Counted from the first letter of the stretch, positions 20,445-29,620 are shown. The stretch: DNA of 64,000 bases from Ancylobacter sonchi (GCF_018390695.1 NZ_JAHBGF010000036.1:496001-560000); one strand, 5' to 3'. Made by a program: numbers and translations. Notes: generated from the sequence alone by a model not told the origin.

Positions 20445-21482
20445 TTGATATCCACACGCCGGCGCCGCGTCGCCCAACGCCTGCCGCTCGCCGCCCTGTC
20501 CCTCGCTGCTGTGTCCCTCGTCGCCCCGTCCCTGCCGGCATTCGCCCAGACCGCGCCCGCCTATGGCCCGCAGCTCGAAGGCTTCGCCTATCCGCACCCG
20601 ATCAAGCGCTTCGACGTCGCCTCGCAGGGACAGACGGTATCGATGGCCTATATGGATGTCGGCCCGGTCGCCGATCCCAATGGCCGCACCGTGGTGCTGC
20701 TGCACGGCAAGAATTTCTGCGGCGCCACCTGGGAAGGCACCATCGACGTGCTGTCCAAGGCCGGCTACCGGGTGATCGTGCCCGATCAGATCGGCTTCTG
20801 CGCCTCGACCAAGCCGAAGGGCTACCAGTTCAGCTTCCACCAGCTGGCCGACAACACCCACAAGCTGCTTGCCTCGCTCGGCATCGAGAAGGCGACGATC
20901 ATCGGCCATTCCATGGGCGGCATGCTGGCGGCGCGCTACGCGCTGTCCTTCCCTACCGCCACCGACCGGCTGGTCATGGTGGACCCGCTCGGCCTCGAGG
21001 ACTGGAAGGCCAGGGGCGTGCCCTACGCCACCATCGACCAGCTCTATCAGGGCGAGCTGAAGACCAGCGCCGACAGCATCAAGGCCTATCAGCTGAAGTT
21101 CTACTACAACGGCCAGTGGAAGCCGGCCTATGACCGCTGGGTCGACATGGCCGCCGGGCTCTATGCCGGGCCCGGCAAGGAGATCGTCGCCTGGAACCAG
21201 GCGCAGACCTCCGACATGGTCTACACCCAGCCGGTGCTCTACGAGTTCGGCGACATCGCCGTGCCGACCGTGCTGATGATCGGCATGAACGACAGGACCG
21301 CCCCCGGCGCCAACCGCGCCCGGCCGGAGATCGCCGCCACGCTGGGAAATTATGCCGAGCTCGGCAAGGCGGCGGCGAAGGCGATCCCGAACGCGAAGCT
21401 CATCGAGTTTCCCGGCCTCGGCCATTCGCCGCAGGTCGAGGCGCCCGACGAATTCCACAAGGCGCTGCTCGGCGCGCTGTAG
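20445..21482 (+). CDS. Exported alpha/beta hydrolase
   Basis: This 345-aa protein has an N-terminal signal peptide (basic RRRR, hydrophobic run, cut after AFAQ near residue 35) and a classic alpha/beta hydrolase core. The oxyanion motif VVLLHGKNFCG, nucleophile elbow GHSMGGM (Ser), an Asp candidate in GMNDRTAPG and the final His in GLGHSPQ are all visible. I chose the TTG at 20445, which follows a TGGAGG site and gives a proper signal peptide. It resembles periplasmic epoxide-hydrolase or carboxylesterase-like enzymes; the substrate is unknown. Confidence 0.85.
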   Translation: MISTRRRRVAQRLPLAALSLAAVSLVAPSLPAFAQTAPAYGPQLEGFAYPHPIKRFDVASQGQTVSMAYMDVGPVADPNGRTVVLLHGKNFCGATWEGTIDVLSKAGYRVIVPDQIGFCASTKPKGYQFSFHQLADNTHKLLASLGIEKATIIGHSMGGMLAARYALSFPTATDRLVMVDPLGLEDWKARGVPYATIDQLYQGELKTSADSIKAYQLKFYYNGQWKPAYDRWVDMAAGLYAGPGKEIVAWNQAQTSDMVYTQPVLYEFGDIAVPTVLMIGMNDRTAPGANRARPEIAATLGNYAELGKAAAKAIPNAKLIEFPGLGHSPQVEAPDEFHKALLGAL

Positions 21483-21534
21483 CGTAGGACCAGCCGGGCC
21501 GGGACGCGGCGCGCGTTCCGGCCCCTGCGCCGTC

Positions 21535-22095
21535 CTACTCCGCCGCCGCCGGCAGCGCGGTGGCGAACGCCTTGCGCACCGCCCCATGCACCGCCTCGGG
21601 CAGGGTGTCGTCGAGCGGGCACACCAGCACCCGCGCCGGATCGACCGGCCCCGGCAGATTCACCTGTCCGGGGGGCACCCGCTTGAAACCCATGCGGCCG
21701 TAATAGGGCTCGTCGCCGACCAGCAGCACCAGCCGCGCGGCGCCGGCCTCGTCGAGCGCCGCCTTCGACGCCAGCTCGGCCTTCGCCGCCTCCAGGCAGC
21801 GCTCCACCAGCCGCCGGCCGATGCCGTGCGAGCGGAACGGCGGCTCGACGGTGAGCGGGCCGAGCAGCAGCGCCGCGTCCTCGCCGATGACGATCGGGGT
21901 GAGCCGCACCGAGCCGACCAGCATGGTGCCGATATAGGCGGTGAAGGAGAGGTCGCGCCGGTGCGGGTTGCCCTCGCGCAGCCGGTAGGCGGTGCGGGCA
22001 TAGCGGCCGGGGCCGAAGGTGCGGGCCACCAGCCGCTCGATGGCGGCATCGTCGGCGGGCTTCTCGGTGAGGACGGTAATGGAAAGCTCGGTCAT
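21535..22095 (-). CDS. GNAT family N-acetyltransferase (YhbS type)
   Basis: The product (186 aa) is a GNAT acetyltransferase: LSFTAYIGTMLVGSVRLTPI, then LLGPLTVEPPFRSHGIGRRLVERCLE carrying the acetyl-CoA pyrophosphate-binding R/Q-x-x-G-x-G/A loop, and LVLLVGDEPYYGRMGFKRV. This order matches the YhbS-like subgroup. The ATG at 22095 gives a typical N-terminus; a GTG 30 bases upstream is possible. The acceptor molecule is unknown. Confidence 0.88.
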   Translation of the reverse strand: MTELSITVLTEKPADDAAIERLVARTFGPGRYARTAYRLREGNPHRRDLSFTAYIGTMLVGSVRLTPIVIGEDAALLLGPLTVEPPFRSHGIGRRLVERCLEAAKAELASKAALDEAGAARLVLLVGDEPYYGRMGFKRVPPGQVNLPGPVDPARVLVCPLDDTLPEAVHGAVRKAFATALPAAAE

Positions 22096-22395
22096 GTCGG
22101 CGCTCGGAAGGCTCAAGGTCGGCACATCGCCGCGCCGAGCGACCGTCTGTTCACGGCCGCCGGCATCGGCGAGCGAAATCGCCCACGCGCGGAAGCATCT
22201 CCGCGCGGGTCGCCTCGTCTCGTCGTCGCTGCATCGGCCTCGGGGCCATCGCCGTCTTTCCCGAAAAAGGTTCGGCCGGATAGCACAGGCCGGGACGCAG
22301 GTCGAGAGGTAGCTCGCAACGCTACCGCGCGCCGCCGACGCAGCGGCAGCCCCTCCCTCTTGATCGTTACCGCCATCGTCTCCTATAAGAGACGT
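22096..22395. other. Divergent region GNAT / XRE-cupin gene
   Basis: The 300-base gap has no gene. Its right end contains the promoter/operator described for the XRE-cupin gene; the promoter of the leftward GNAT was not identified. Confidence 0.5.
22360..22394 (+). promoter_or_regulatory. Promoter with palindromic operator over the -10, leaderless mRNA predicted
   Basis: A -35-like TTGATC (22360-22365) and a -10-like CTATAA (22383-22388) are separated by exactly 17 bases. The -10 is the centre of a perfect inverted repeat, CGTCTC-CTATAA-GAGACG (22377-22394). The expected start of transcription falls at about 22395, one base before the ATG at 22396, and no ribosome site is present, so the transcript would be leaderless. 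A repressor dimer on the palindrome would block the promoter; the XRE protein encoded next is the obvious candidate. Confidence 0.7.
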
Positions 22396-22959
22396 ATGTC
22401 CAACTTAATTGACGACACCGAGGCCCGCCTCGCCCGCCGCCTCAAGCTGGAGCGCGAGGCACGCGGCTGGTCGCTGGCCGATCTCGCCGCCCGCGCCGAG
22501 GTCGGCAAGGCGACGATCAGCAAGATCGAGCGCGGCGAGATCAGCCCGACGGCCGTGACCCTGGTGCGGCTCGCCAATGCCTTCGGCCTCACCCTCGCCG
22601 GGCTGCTGCTGCGCGCCGAGGGCGCCGACCGGCTGGTGCGCGCCGCCGACCAGCCGCTGTGGCGCGATCCCGCCACCGCCTATCTGCGGCGGCAGATCTT
22701 CGCCCGGCCGGACCATCCGGTCGAGTTGGTCGAGGTCGAGCTGCCGCCCGGCGCCCGCGTCACCCTGCCGGCCTCCTCCTATGCGCCGATCCGCCAGGTG
22801 CTGCAGCTGCGCGAGGGCGCGCTGACCCTCATCGAGGACGGCACCCGCCACGAGCTGAAGCCCGGCGACGCGCTCGGCTTCGGCCCGCCGGCGGAAGTCA
22901 CCTTCGCCAATGAAGGTGCCGTGCCCTGCCGCTACATCGTCGCCCTCACCCGTCTCTGA
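22396..22959 (+). CDS. XRE family regulator with C-terminal cupin domain
   Basis: The 187-aa protein joins an N-terminal helix-turn-helix (about residues 10-65; LADLAARAEVGKATISKIERGEISPT) to a cupin domain (about 110-185; VELPPGARVTLPASSYAP, HELKPGDALGFGPP). Such regulators bind DNA as dimers and sense a small ligand in the cupin. The ATG lies directly after a palindrome that covers its own promoter, which suggests negative autoregulation. A GNAT acetyltransferase gene follows 20 bases later, probably co-transcribed and possibly acting on the ligand. Confidence 0.93.
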   Translation: MSNLIDDTEARLARRLKLEREARGWSLADLAARAEVGKATISKIERGEISPTAVTLVRLANAFGLTLAGLLLRAEGADRLVRAADQPLWRDPATAYLRRQIFARPDHPVELVEVELPPGARVTLPASSYAPIRQVLQLREGALTLIEDGTRHELKPGDALGFGPPAEVTFANEGAVPCRYIVALTRL

Positions 22960-22979
22960 CCCCCGGAACGAGCCTTCCC

Positions 22980-23504
22980 ATGCCAAACCTGCCCGATCTC
23001 GCCATCCGCCCGCTCGCCGACGACGAGCCGACCGTGACCGCCCTCGCGGCGCTGCTGGTGGACACCGTGGCTGGCGGCGGCTCGGTCAGCTTCATGCACC
23101 CGCTCGCCCTCGAAAAGGCCACCGATTTCTGGCGCGGTTCGCTGGCGGCGGCCGGGCGCGGCGAGCGCGTGGTGCTCGGCGCCTTCGTCGGCGACACGCT
23201 GGCCGGCACGGTGACGCTGCAGCTCGCTCTGCCGGAAAACCAGCCGCACCGCGCCGAGATCGCCAAGATGATGACCCTGCCCGCCTTGCGCGGCCGCGGC
23301 ATCGCCAGCGCCCTGCTCGCCGCCGCCGAGACCGTCGCCCGCGAAAAGGGCCGCACGCATCTCGTCCTCGACACCGCCAGCGATGGCGGCGCCGCCGGCC
23401 TCTATGAGCGGCACGGCTTCGTGTTCTGCGGCGAGATCCCGGAATTCGCGCTGAAGCCGCATGGCGGGCTCACCGCCACCCGGCTCTACGTCAAGCGGCT
23501 GTAG
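22980..23504 (+). CDS. GNAT family N-acetyltransferase
   Basis: This 174-aa GNAT protein has VVLGAFVGDTLAGTVTLQLA, the acetyl-CoA loop in MMTLPALRGRGIASALL and the C-terminal GLYERHGFVFCGEIPE strand-helix. It lies 20 bases after the XRE-cupin gene on the same strand and has a weak ribosome site (GGAACGAG). The pairing with an XRE-cupin regulator suggests it modifies an amine that the regulator senses, but that is inference. Confidence 0.9.
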   Translation: MPNLPDLAIRPLADDEPTVTALAALLVDTVAGGGSVSFMHPLALEKATDFWRGSLAAAGRGERVVLGAFVGDTLAGTVTLQLALPENQPHRAEIAKMMTLPALRGRGIASALLAAAETVAREKGRTHLVLDTASDGGAAGLYERHGFVFCGEIPEFALKPHGGLTATRLYVKRL

Positions 23505-23643
23505 CGCAAGCGGCTCTGGCTGGCGCGGCACGGGCCGCACGGGCATTCCCGCAATCCGTCCTTCTCGCCACTGCCATGCATCGCAGGGTGCCATCGCCGC
23601 GGTTTCGTCCTAGCTTCGCGCTCGATCCAGAGGGAGAGACGCG

Positions 23644-24615
23644 ATGGGACTGCTGGTCGACGGCAAATGGGCCGATACCTGGTACGATACCAAGAGCACC
23701 GGCGGGCGCTTCGAGCGCACCGTCACCCGTTTCCGCAACTGGATCACGCCGGACGGCGCGCCCGGCCCCACCGGCGAGGGCGGCTTTGCCGCCGAGCCCG
23801 GCCGCTACCACCTCTATGTCTCCTATGCGTGCCCGTGGGCGCATCGCACGCTGATCTTCCGCCAGCTGAAGCAGCTGCAGGACCTCATCGACGTCGACGT
23901 GGTCGATCCGCATATGGGCGAGGAAGGCTGGGTGTTCGCCGGCCACGCCGAGCGCCCCACCCTTGGCGCCACCGCCGACACGGTGCTCGGCAAGCAGCGG
24001 CTCTACGAGGTCTATCTGCAGGCCGACCCGCATTTCTCCGGCCGCGTCACCGTGCCGGTGCTGTGGGACAAGAAGCGCGGCACCATCGTCAGCAACGAAT
24101 CGGCGGAGATCATCCGCATGTTCAACTCGGCCTTCGGCGCCTTCACGCAGGACCGGCACGACTACTATCCCGAGCCGCTGCGGGCGGAGATCGACGCGCT
24201 CAATGCCCGCATCTACGACGCGGTCAACAACGGCGTCTACAAGGCCGGCTTCGCGACGAAGCAGGAGGCCTATGAGGAGGCGGTGCTCGCTTTGTTCGCC
24301 ATGCTGGACGAGTTGGAGGCCCGCCTCGCCGACGGCCCTTGGCTGTTCGGGGCGACGCAGACCGAGGCCGACTGGCGGCTGTTCACCACGCTGATCCGCT
24401 TCGACGCCGTCTATGTCGGCCACTTCAAGTGCAACATCCGCCGCATCGCCGACTACCCGAACCTGTCGCGCTACCTGAAGGCGCTCTACGAGACGCCCGG
24501 CGTCGCCGGCACGGTGAACCTCACCCACATCAAGCGGCACTATTACGAGAGCCACAAGACCATCAACCCGACCGGCATCGTCCCGGTGGGACCGGATCTC
24601 TCCTGGGCCAAATGA
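23644..24615 (+). CDS. Glutathionyl-hydroquinone reductase (omega/xi-class GST)
   Basis: The 323-aa protein belongs to the YqjG/Ecm4/PcpF group that reduces glutathionyl-hydroquinones with glutathione. The catalytic motif is YACPWAHR with Cys63; family blocks GRFERTVTRFRNWIT, RVTVPVLWDKKRGTIVSNESAEIIRMFN and DWRLFTTLIRFDAVYVGHFKCN are all present. A GGGAGAGACG ribosome site precedes the ATG. It stands alone between the GNAT gene and an extragenic palindrome, so no pathway partner is visible. Confidence 0.94.
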   Translation: MGLLVDGKWADTWYDTKSTGGRFERTVTRFRNWITPDGAPGPTGEGGFAAEPGRYHLYVSYACPWAHRTLIFRQLKQLQDLIDVDVVDPHMGEEGWVFAGHAERPTLGATADTVLGKQRLYEVYLQADPHFSGRVTVPVLWDKKRGTIVSNESAEIIRMFNSAFGAFTQDRHDYYPEPLRAEIDALNARIYDAVNNGVYKAGFATKQEAYEEAVLALFAMLDELEARLADGPWLFGATQTEADWRLFTTLIRFDAVYVGHFKCNIRRIADYPNLSRYLKALYETPGVAGTVNLTHIKRHYYESHKTINPTGIVPVGPDLSWAK

Positions 24616-24678
24616 GCGCGGGCGGCACGACGCCTCGCCGTATTGCCGGACGCGCCGGGGAATCCGGGAGCCCTTTCC

Positions 24679-24774
24679 GATCAGGTGGAATCACCTGATC
24701 GACAAGAAAGTGCTCCAGATTCGATAAGCTGAGCATGTTCCGCGAAAGCTTTTCCGCTTTCGCGGAACATGCTC
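24679..24774. repeat. Composite extragenic palindromic element (REP-like)
   Basis: Two perfect hairpins about 30 bases apart form one element. The first has a 9-bp stem (24679-24687 with 24692-24700) around GAAT; the second has a 19-bp stem (24731-24749 with 24756-24774) around a six-base loop. The intervening sequence (CACCTGATCGACAAGAAAGT, then CTCCAGATTC) resembles a dispersed intergenic repeat I recall from Rhizobiales genomes. The second hairpin could also terminate transcription of the upstream reductase gene. Confidence 0.8.
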
Positions 24775-24824
24775 TAGCCTCCCGCGCCGCTCCCTTGAGG
24801 GGCGACGGCGGCGAGGGGGCGACG

Positions 24825-26240
24825 ATGGATCACGCGCGACAGGACGACAGCGACCGGCAGCCCCGCGCGCTGGACATCTCCGGCACCGAGCTCGCCGGCC
24901 TCCTCGATACCGCCGCCCGGCTTGCCGCCGAGTATTGGGCCGGGCTCGACGCCCGCCCGGCCTGTCCCGTCTCAACCGCCGGCGAGACCACCAGCCTGTT
25001 CGCCCGCCCCTGGGCCGAGGACGGGCGCGGCGCGGCGGTGCTGGACGACTTCACCACCATCGCCGCGCATTCCCGTCCCTCCGGCGGCCGGTTCTTCGGC
25101 TATGTGTTCGGCTCCGGCGAGCCGGTCGGCGCGCTCGGCGACCTGCTCGCCTCGGTGCTGAACCAGAATGTCGGCGCCTGGCGCTCCGCCCCGGCGGCGG
25201 TCGCCGTCGAGCAGGCGGTGATCGGCTGGCTCGGCGAGGCGATCGGCTGCCCCGGCTTCACCGGCTCGCTGTGCGGCGGCGGCTCCTCGGCCAATCTGAT
25301 GGCGCTCGCCATGGCGCGCGAGGCGAAGCTGCCGGCCAATGAGGACGGTGCCCGCCCCGGCATCGTCTATGCCTCCGAGCAGGTGCACATGTCCGTGCCG
25401 AAGGCGGTGGCGCTGATCGGCCTCGGCCGCCGCAACCTGCGGCTCATCCCGGTCGATGCGGAGAGGCGGATGCGCCTCGACGCGCTGGAGGCCGCCATTG
25501 CCGAGGACCGCGCCGCCGGCCGCACGCCCATCGCCATCGTCGCCACCGCCGGCACCGTGGCGACCGGCGCCATCGATCCCCTGCCCGCCATCGCGGCCAT
25601 CGCCCAACGCGAGGACCTCTGGATGCATGTCGACGGCGCCTTCGGCGTGCTGGCGGCGCTCGCCGCGCCCGAGCTGTTCGAGGGCCTGTCGCTCGCCGAT
25701 TCGGTCTCGCTCGACGCGCATAAATGGCTGTACCAGCCGGTCGATTGCGGCTGCCTGCTGCACCGCCACGCCGACGTCGCGCGAAAGACCTTCTCGCATA
25801 GCGGCGACTATGTGCGGGCGCTGAACACCGATCCCGGCGAGACCTTCGCCTATTTCGACGAGAGCCTGGAGCTGTCCCGCCGCTTCCGCGCGCTCAAGCT
25901 GTGGATGTCGCTCGGCTATCACGGCCGCGCCGCCTTCCGCGCCGCCATCGCCCGCGACCTCGCCCATGCCCGGCTGCTGGAGCGCGCGGTCGCCGCGCGT
26001 CCCGAGCTGGAGCTGATGTCGGCCGGCTCGCTCAGCGCGGTGTGCTTCCGCCACCGGGAGCGGGACAACGAGGCGCTGCTGCGCCGGCTCCTCGCCCGCC
26101 GCCGGGTCTATCTGTCCAACGCCACGCTGGACGGCCGCTTCGCCCTGCGCGCCTGCTTCGTCAACCACCGCACCACGGAAGACGACGTGCACGAGATCGT
26201 CGCCGAGGTGATCGCGGCGGCGGGGGAGCTGAATGGGTGA
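24825..26240 (+). CDS. PLP-dependent group II decarboxylase family protein
   Basis: The 471-aa enzyme is a fold-type I PLP decarboxylase of the glutamate/aromatic-amino-acid group: SLCGGGSSANLMAL (phosphate-binding region), VHMSVPKAVALIGLG, the PLP-ring Asp motif HVDGAFG and the Schiff-base Lys in SLDAHKWLYQP. The ATG at 24825 has a GAGGGGG ribosome site; the frame extends upstream into the extragenic palindrome, which is not coding. The amino-acid substrate cannot be told from sequence alone. It is not linked to a transporter here. Confidence 0.9.
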   Translation: MDHARQDDSDRQPRALDISGTELAGLLDTAARLAAEYWAGLDARPACPVSTAGETTSLFARPWAEDGRGAAVLDDFTTIAAHSRPSGGRFFGYVFGSGEPVGALGDLLASVLNQNVGAWRSAPAAVAVEQAVIGWLGEAIGCPGFTGSLCGGGSSANLMALAMAREAKLPANEDGARPGIVYASEQVHMSVPKAVALIGLGRRNLRLIPVDAERRMRLDALEAAIAEDRAAGRTPIAIVATAGTVATGAIDPLPAIAAIAQREDLWMHVDGAFGVLAALAAPELFEGLSLADSVSLDAHKWLYQPVDCGCLLHRHADVARKTFSHSGDYVRALNTDPGETFAYFDESLELSRRFRALKLWMSLGYHGRAAFRAAIARDLAHARLLERAVAARPELELMSAGSLSAVCFRHRERDNEALLRRLLARRRVYLSNATLDGRFALRACFVNHRTTEDDVHEIVAEVIAAAGELNG

Positions 26241-26287
26241 GTGCCATCATGGGCACCGCGCGCAATGACGCCCGCGAAGCGGCGCGG

Positions 26288-27526
26288 TCACATGGCGTCG
26301 AACCACGCCTTCCACTGCGGCACGGCGCGGGCGAACGTCCCGCGATGGTTGGTCTCTCCGGTTGAGACCGCTTCCACCTTAGCGTTGCCGGCGCCGATGG
26401 CGCGGTGATAGGTCATCGCCATCCGGCCGAGGCCGACGCTGATCACCTCGTCCGCCTCGCCATAGTAGTTGCGCACCGGCGTCCGGATGATCCAGCGATA
26501 GGCCTCGGTCGCCGCGACGAGCCGTCCATAGGCCGAGGCCGCGAAGAACTGCGGATCGAAATACTCCGCGCGGATCAGCTTTTTGAGCTCGGTCGGTATG
26601 TCCTTGGCATCGAAGGGCTGCCGCTCATAGGCCTTGCGCGCCACCTCGTAATAGTCGTCGTTGATCAGCGAACGCGCGAGGCCTGGTACCCCGTAATAGC
26701 GCTCGAAGGAAAACGACGACAGGATGAACAGCGTCGTCACCCACGAGGCATCGTTGGCGCGCGGAAAATCGAGGAAGCCGCTCAGCGCTACGTAGATGTC
26801 GACCGGCGCACTGGCCGTCGCTGCCGCCTCAACCGCGACCCCGGCCGCTTCCAGCTTCTGCAGGAACGCCATCGTCACGAAGCCGCCCTGCGACCAGCCG
26901 GCGAGATACAGTTTCGGAGCGGCCAGCTTCATCGCCGCCAGCACACTGCGACTGGCCGTCAGCATATCGAAGGTCGCCTGCTGGTGGCTGGCCTTCACCA
27001 TGTAGCCTTCCGGCTCGTCGGAAGTGCCGAGGCCGAAATAGTCGGCGCCAATCATCACATAGCCCTGCCCGGCGAACTGCGCGATCATCAGCTGGGTTTC
27101 CGGCGACTGCTCGGGGAACGACGGCACCTCCTGCTTTCCGTACACCGTGCCGTGCTGGTAGGAGACCATCGGGAACGTCGTCTCGCCCGCGCCGGTCTCC
27201 TGCGTCTCGGGGATCGCCAGCAGCCCGCTCGCCACGGTCGGCCGGTTGCCGCGCTCCGGGATCACCGAAGGATAGGTCACGCGATAGAGCCGCACCGCAT
27301 TGCGGGCCGGCGTGTAGGTCTGCGCGAGACCGGCGAAGGCCGGCGTGTCGACCTCAAGGATTTGGTTGAGCCGCTCGACATCCCAGCGCGCCAGGAACTC
27401 GTAGCGGACGCCGGACGCCACCTCGACCGCCGCGCCGTCCTGCGCGCGGACGGGCAGGATCGTACCGGCGGCCATGGCCAGTATCAGCAGCGCAAGCGCC
27501 GCCGACAGTCGCAGAAGAGGCGGCAT
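26288..27526 (-). CDS. Secreted lipase/esterase-like alpha/beta hydrolase
   Basis: The 412-aa protein has a signal peptide (LRLSAALALLILAMAAGTIL, cut near VRAQ) and the fold of secretory lipase-type hydrolases: MVSYQHGTVYGKQE (oxyanion region), YVMIGADYFGLG, nucleophile elbow GWSQGGF, an acid candidate in NYYGEADEVI and His in ETNHRGTF. The substrate is unknown; extracytoplasmic ester hydrolysis is likely. It is transcribed toward the decarboxylase gene and is not obviously in an operon. Confidence 0.88.
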   Translation of the reverse strand: MPPLLRLSAALALLILAMAAGTILPVRAQDGAAVEVASGVRYEFLARWDVERLNQILEVDTPAFAGLAQTYTPARNAVRLYRVTYPSVIPERGNRPTVASGLLAIPETQETGAGETTFPMVSYQHGTVYGKQEVPSFPEQSPETQLMIAQFAGQGYVMIGADYFGLGTSDEPEGYMVKASHQQATFDMLTASRSVLAAMKLAAPKLYLAGWSQGGFVTMAFLQKLEAAGVAVEAAATASAPVDIYVALSGFLDFPRANDASWVTTLFILSSFSFERYYGVPGLARSLINDDYYEVARKAYERQPFDAKDIPTELKKLIRAEYFDPQFFAASAYGRLVAATEAYRWIIRTPVRNYYGEADEVISVGLGRMAMTYHRAIGAGNAKVEAVSTGETNHRGTFARAVPQWKAWFDAM

Positions 27527-27679
27527 GCAGGTCTCCCGGTCAGGATGATGGCGGCGCGAGGAACCGCGCTGGCATCCAGGGGAGACTCAGCGCGCGACAC
27601 TCCTTTACGGGACAGGCCGTGTGCCGGGCAATGACGCCGTGAGTGCGATGCCGGCCCCCACCCGCGCCGGACCGGCGGG

Positions 27680-28369
27680 TTACCCCGCCAGCGCCACCTT
27701 GCGCTCTTCCGCCGGCGCGGCGATTTCGGCGGCGCTGCGCTTGCGGAAGCGCACCAGCGTGTACATGCCGAGCCCGACATCCTTGGCGATCGGCAGGTCG
27801 ACCGTGCCGTTCTGCAGCGCCCAGTTGCGCAGCCGGGCGAACTGGAATTCCGGCCGCCAGCCGAGCTTGCGCGCCTTGCGGGCGAACCAGCGCTCGAACA
27901 CCGCGCGCGGCCCGTCCTCGGCGCCGAGATGGTTGACCAGGATGATCTCGCCGCCCGGCTTCAGCACGCGGGCCATCTCGTCCAGCGTTTCCTCGGGATG
28001 CGGCACCACGGTGATGACGAACTGGGCGATCACCACGTCGAAGCTGTCGTCCTTGAAGCCGAGATGCGCGCCGTCCATCAGGCACAGCCCCTCGACATGG
28101 CGCAGATGCTCCTTCTTCACCCGTTCGCGGGCCTTGTGGAGCATGGGTTCGGAGATGTCGACGCCGACGAGGCGGTTGCTGCGCTTGTAGGCCGGCAGCG
28201 CGATGCCGGTGCCGACGCCGAATTCGAGGATGCGCCCGCCGATCTTCTCCGCCGCCTTGATGGCCGCCTTGCGGCCGGCGTCGAACACCGCGCCGAACAC
28301 CACGTCGTAAACCGGCGCCCAGCGGGCATAGGCTTCCTCAACGGTGGCGCGGTCGAGATCGGTCGTCAT
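27680..28369 (-). CDS. pmtA: Phosphatidylethanolamine N-methyltransferase
   Basis: This 229-aa SAM-dependent methyltransferase matches the Rhodobacter/Bradyrhizobium-type PmtA that methylates phosphatidylethanolamine toward phosphatidylcholine. Signatures are YARWAPVYDVVFGAVFDAGR, the SAM motif ILEFGVGTGIALP, VDISEPMLHKARERV, and VLKPGGEIILVNHLG, then WRPEFQFARLRNWA. The ATG at 28369 follows a GGGGGAAAG site; an in-frame TTG four codons upstream is less likely. It lies 57 bases downstream of mnmA on the same strand. Confidence 0.9.
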   Translation of the reverse strand: MTTDLDRATVEEAYARWAPVYDVVFGAVFDAGRKAAIKAAEKIGGRILEFGVGTGIALPAYKRSNRLVGVDISEPMLHKARERVKKEHLRHVEGLCLMDGAHLGFKDDSFDVVIAQFVITVVPHPEETLDEMARVLKPGGEIILVNHLGAEDGPRAVFERWFARKARKLGWRPEFQFARLRNWALQNGTVDLPIAKDVGLGMYTLVRFRKRSAAEIAAPAEERKVALAG

Positions 28370-28426
28370 GCTTTCCCCCAACAGGTCCGGTCCGGCTTTG
28401 CTGCCGGTCCCGGTGCGACGCCCGAC

Positions 28427-29620
28427 TCACGCGGTACGGACGTTCGCCAACATCTCCTGACCGCGTGTCAGCGCTGTGAACGTATTCGGCGCGCGGCGAA
28501 TCACCCCGCCGCCGAGCAGCCGCGTCCCCGACGCGGCATCCGCATAAAAGACGCACGCCTGTCCCGGCGCTACCCCTTCCTCCGCGGCGGCGAGCCGCAC
28601 CACCGGAGCCCCGTCGCCGGCGCGTCCGAGCTGGCCGGGCACCGGCGCGCGGGTCGAGCGCACCTTCACGTAGATCTCGCGGCCGGCATCGAGCGCCGCG
28701 TCGAGGCTCTCGTCGCCGAGCCAGTTCACCTCGTCGACGCGCACCTCGGTGACGCCGAGCGCCGCGCGCGGCCCCACCAGCACCCGGCGCTGGCGGGCAT
28801 CGATGCCCACCACGTAGAGCGGCTCGGAGCTGGCGATGCCGAGGCCTTTGCGCTGGCCGATCGTGTAGCGCATCACGCCGGAATGCTGCCCGAGCACCCT
28901 GCCGTCGAGATGCACGATCTCGCCCGGCTCGCCGGCCTCGGGGCGCAGCTTCTCGACAATGGCGGTGTAGTGCCCGTTGGGCACGAAGCAGATGTCCTGG
29001 CTGTCCGGCTTGTCGGCTACCTTCAGCCCGAAGCCTTCCGCCAGCGCCCGCACTTCCGGCTTCGTCGTCTCGCCGAGCGGGAAGCGCAGCATGTCGATCT
29101 GCGCCTGCGTCGTCGCATAGAGGAAGTAGCTCTGGTCGCGACTCTCGTCGAGCGGGCGGTAGAGCGCCCGCGTGCCGTCGGGCAGACCGCGGCTGGTGAC
29201 GTAATGGCCGGTGGCGAGGATGTCGGCGCCGAGATCCTTGGCCGTCTCCATCAGGTCGCGGAACTTGACGGTGCGGTTGCAGTCGACGCAGGGGATCGGC
29301 GTCTCGCCCGCCGCATAGGCGTCGGCAAAGCGCTCGATCACCGCGTCGCGGAACCGGCTCTCATAGTCGAGCACGTAATGCGGGATGCCGAGCTTCTCGC
29401 ACACCATGCGGGCGTCGTAGATGTCCTGCCCGGCGCAGCAGGCGCCGGGGCGGTGGTGCATCGCCTCGCCATGGTCGTAGAGCTGCAGCGTGACGCCGAT
29501 CACCTCGTAGCCGGCCTGCGCGTAGAGCGCGGCGACCACCGAGGAATCCACCCCGCCCGACATCGCCACCACCACGCGGATGTCCTTCGGAGCACGGCCT
29601 GTGTCGTCGAGGCGGATCAT
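28427..29620 (-). CDS. mnmA: tRNA-specific 2-thiouridylase MnmA
   Basis: The 397-aa enzyme makes the 2-thio group of wobble uridine 34 in tRNA-Lys, -Glu and -Gln. It has the PP-loop motif [10 protein letters not shown] (about residue 19), the first catalytic cysteine in [11 protein letters not shown], and the second in [11 protein letters not shown]. The C-terminal part is the beta-barrel domain ([20 protein letters not shown]). The N-terminus carries a short [14 protein letters not shown] extension common in rhizobia. It diverges from sciP across a 313-base gap. Confidence 0.95.
   Translation of the reverse strand: MIRLDDTGRAPKDIRVVVAMSGGVDSSVVAALYAQAGYEVIGVTLQLYDHGEAMHHRPGACCAGQDIYDARMVCEKLGIPHYVLDYESRFRDAVIERFADAYAAGETPIPCVDCNRTVKFRDLMETAKDLGADILATGHYVTSRGLPDGTRALYRPLDESRDQSYFLYATTQAQIDMLRFPLGETTKPEVRALAEGFGLKVADKPDSQDICFVPNGHYTAIVEKLRPEAGEPGEIVHLDGRVLGQHSGVMRYTIGQRKGLGIASSEPLYVVGIDARQRRVLVGPRAALGVTEVRVDEVNWLGDESLDAALDAGREIYVKVRSTRAPVPGQLGRAGDGAPVVRLAAAEEGVAPGQACVFYADAASGTRLLGGGVIRRAPNTFTALTRGQEMLANVRTA

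Noticed and set aside
19319-20541. Minus-strand frames that turn the 33-bp repeats into a protein of NSPVDEGLTAP repeats
   Set aside because: There is no start site, signal or family. The flanking codons are shadow sequence, and both strands are open only because 33 is a multiple of three.
24735-24824. N-terminal extension of the PLP decarboxylase into the extragenic palindrome
   Set aside because: The first 30 codons would come from the hairpin repeat; the ATG at 24825 has a good ribosome site and starts near the family N-terminus.
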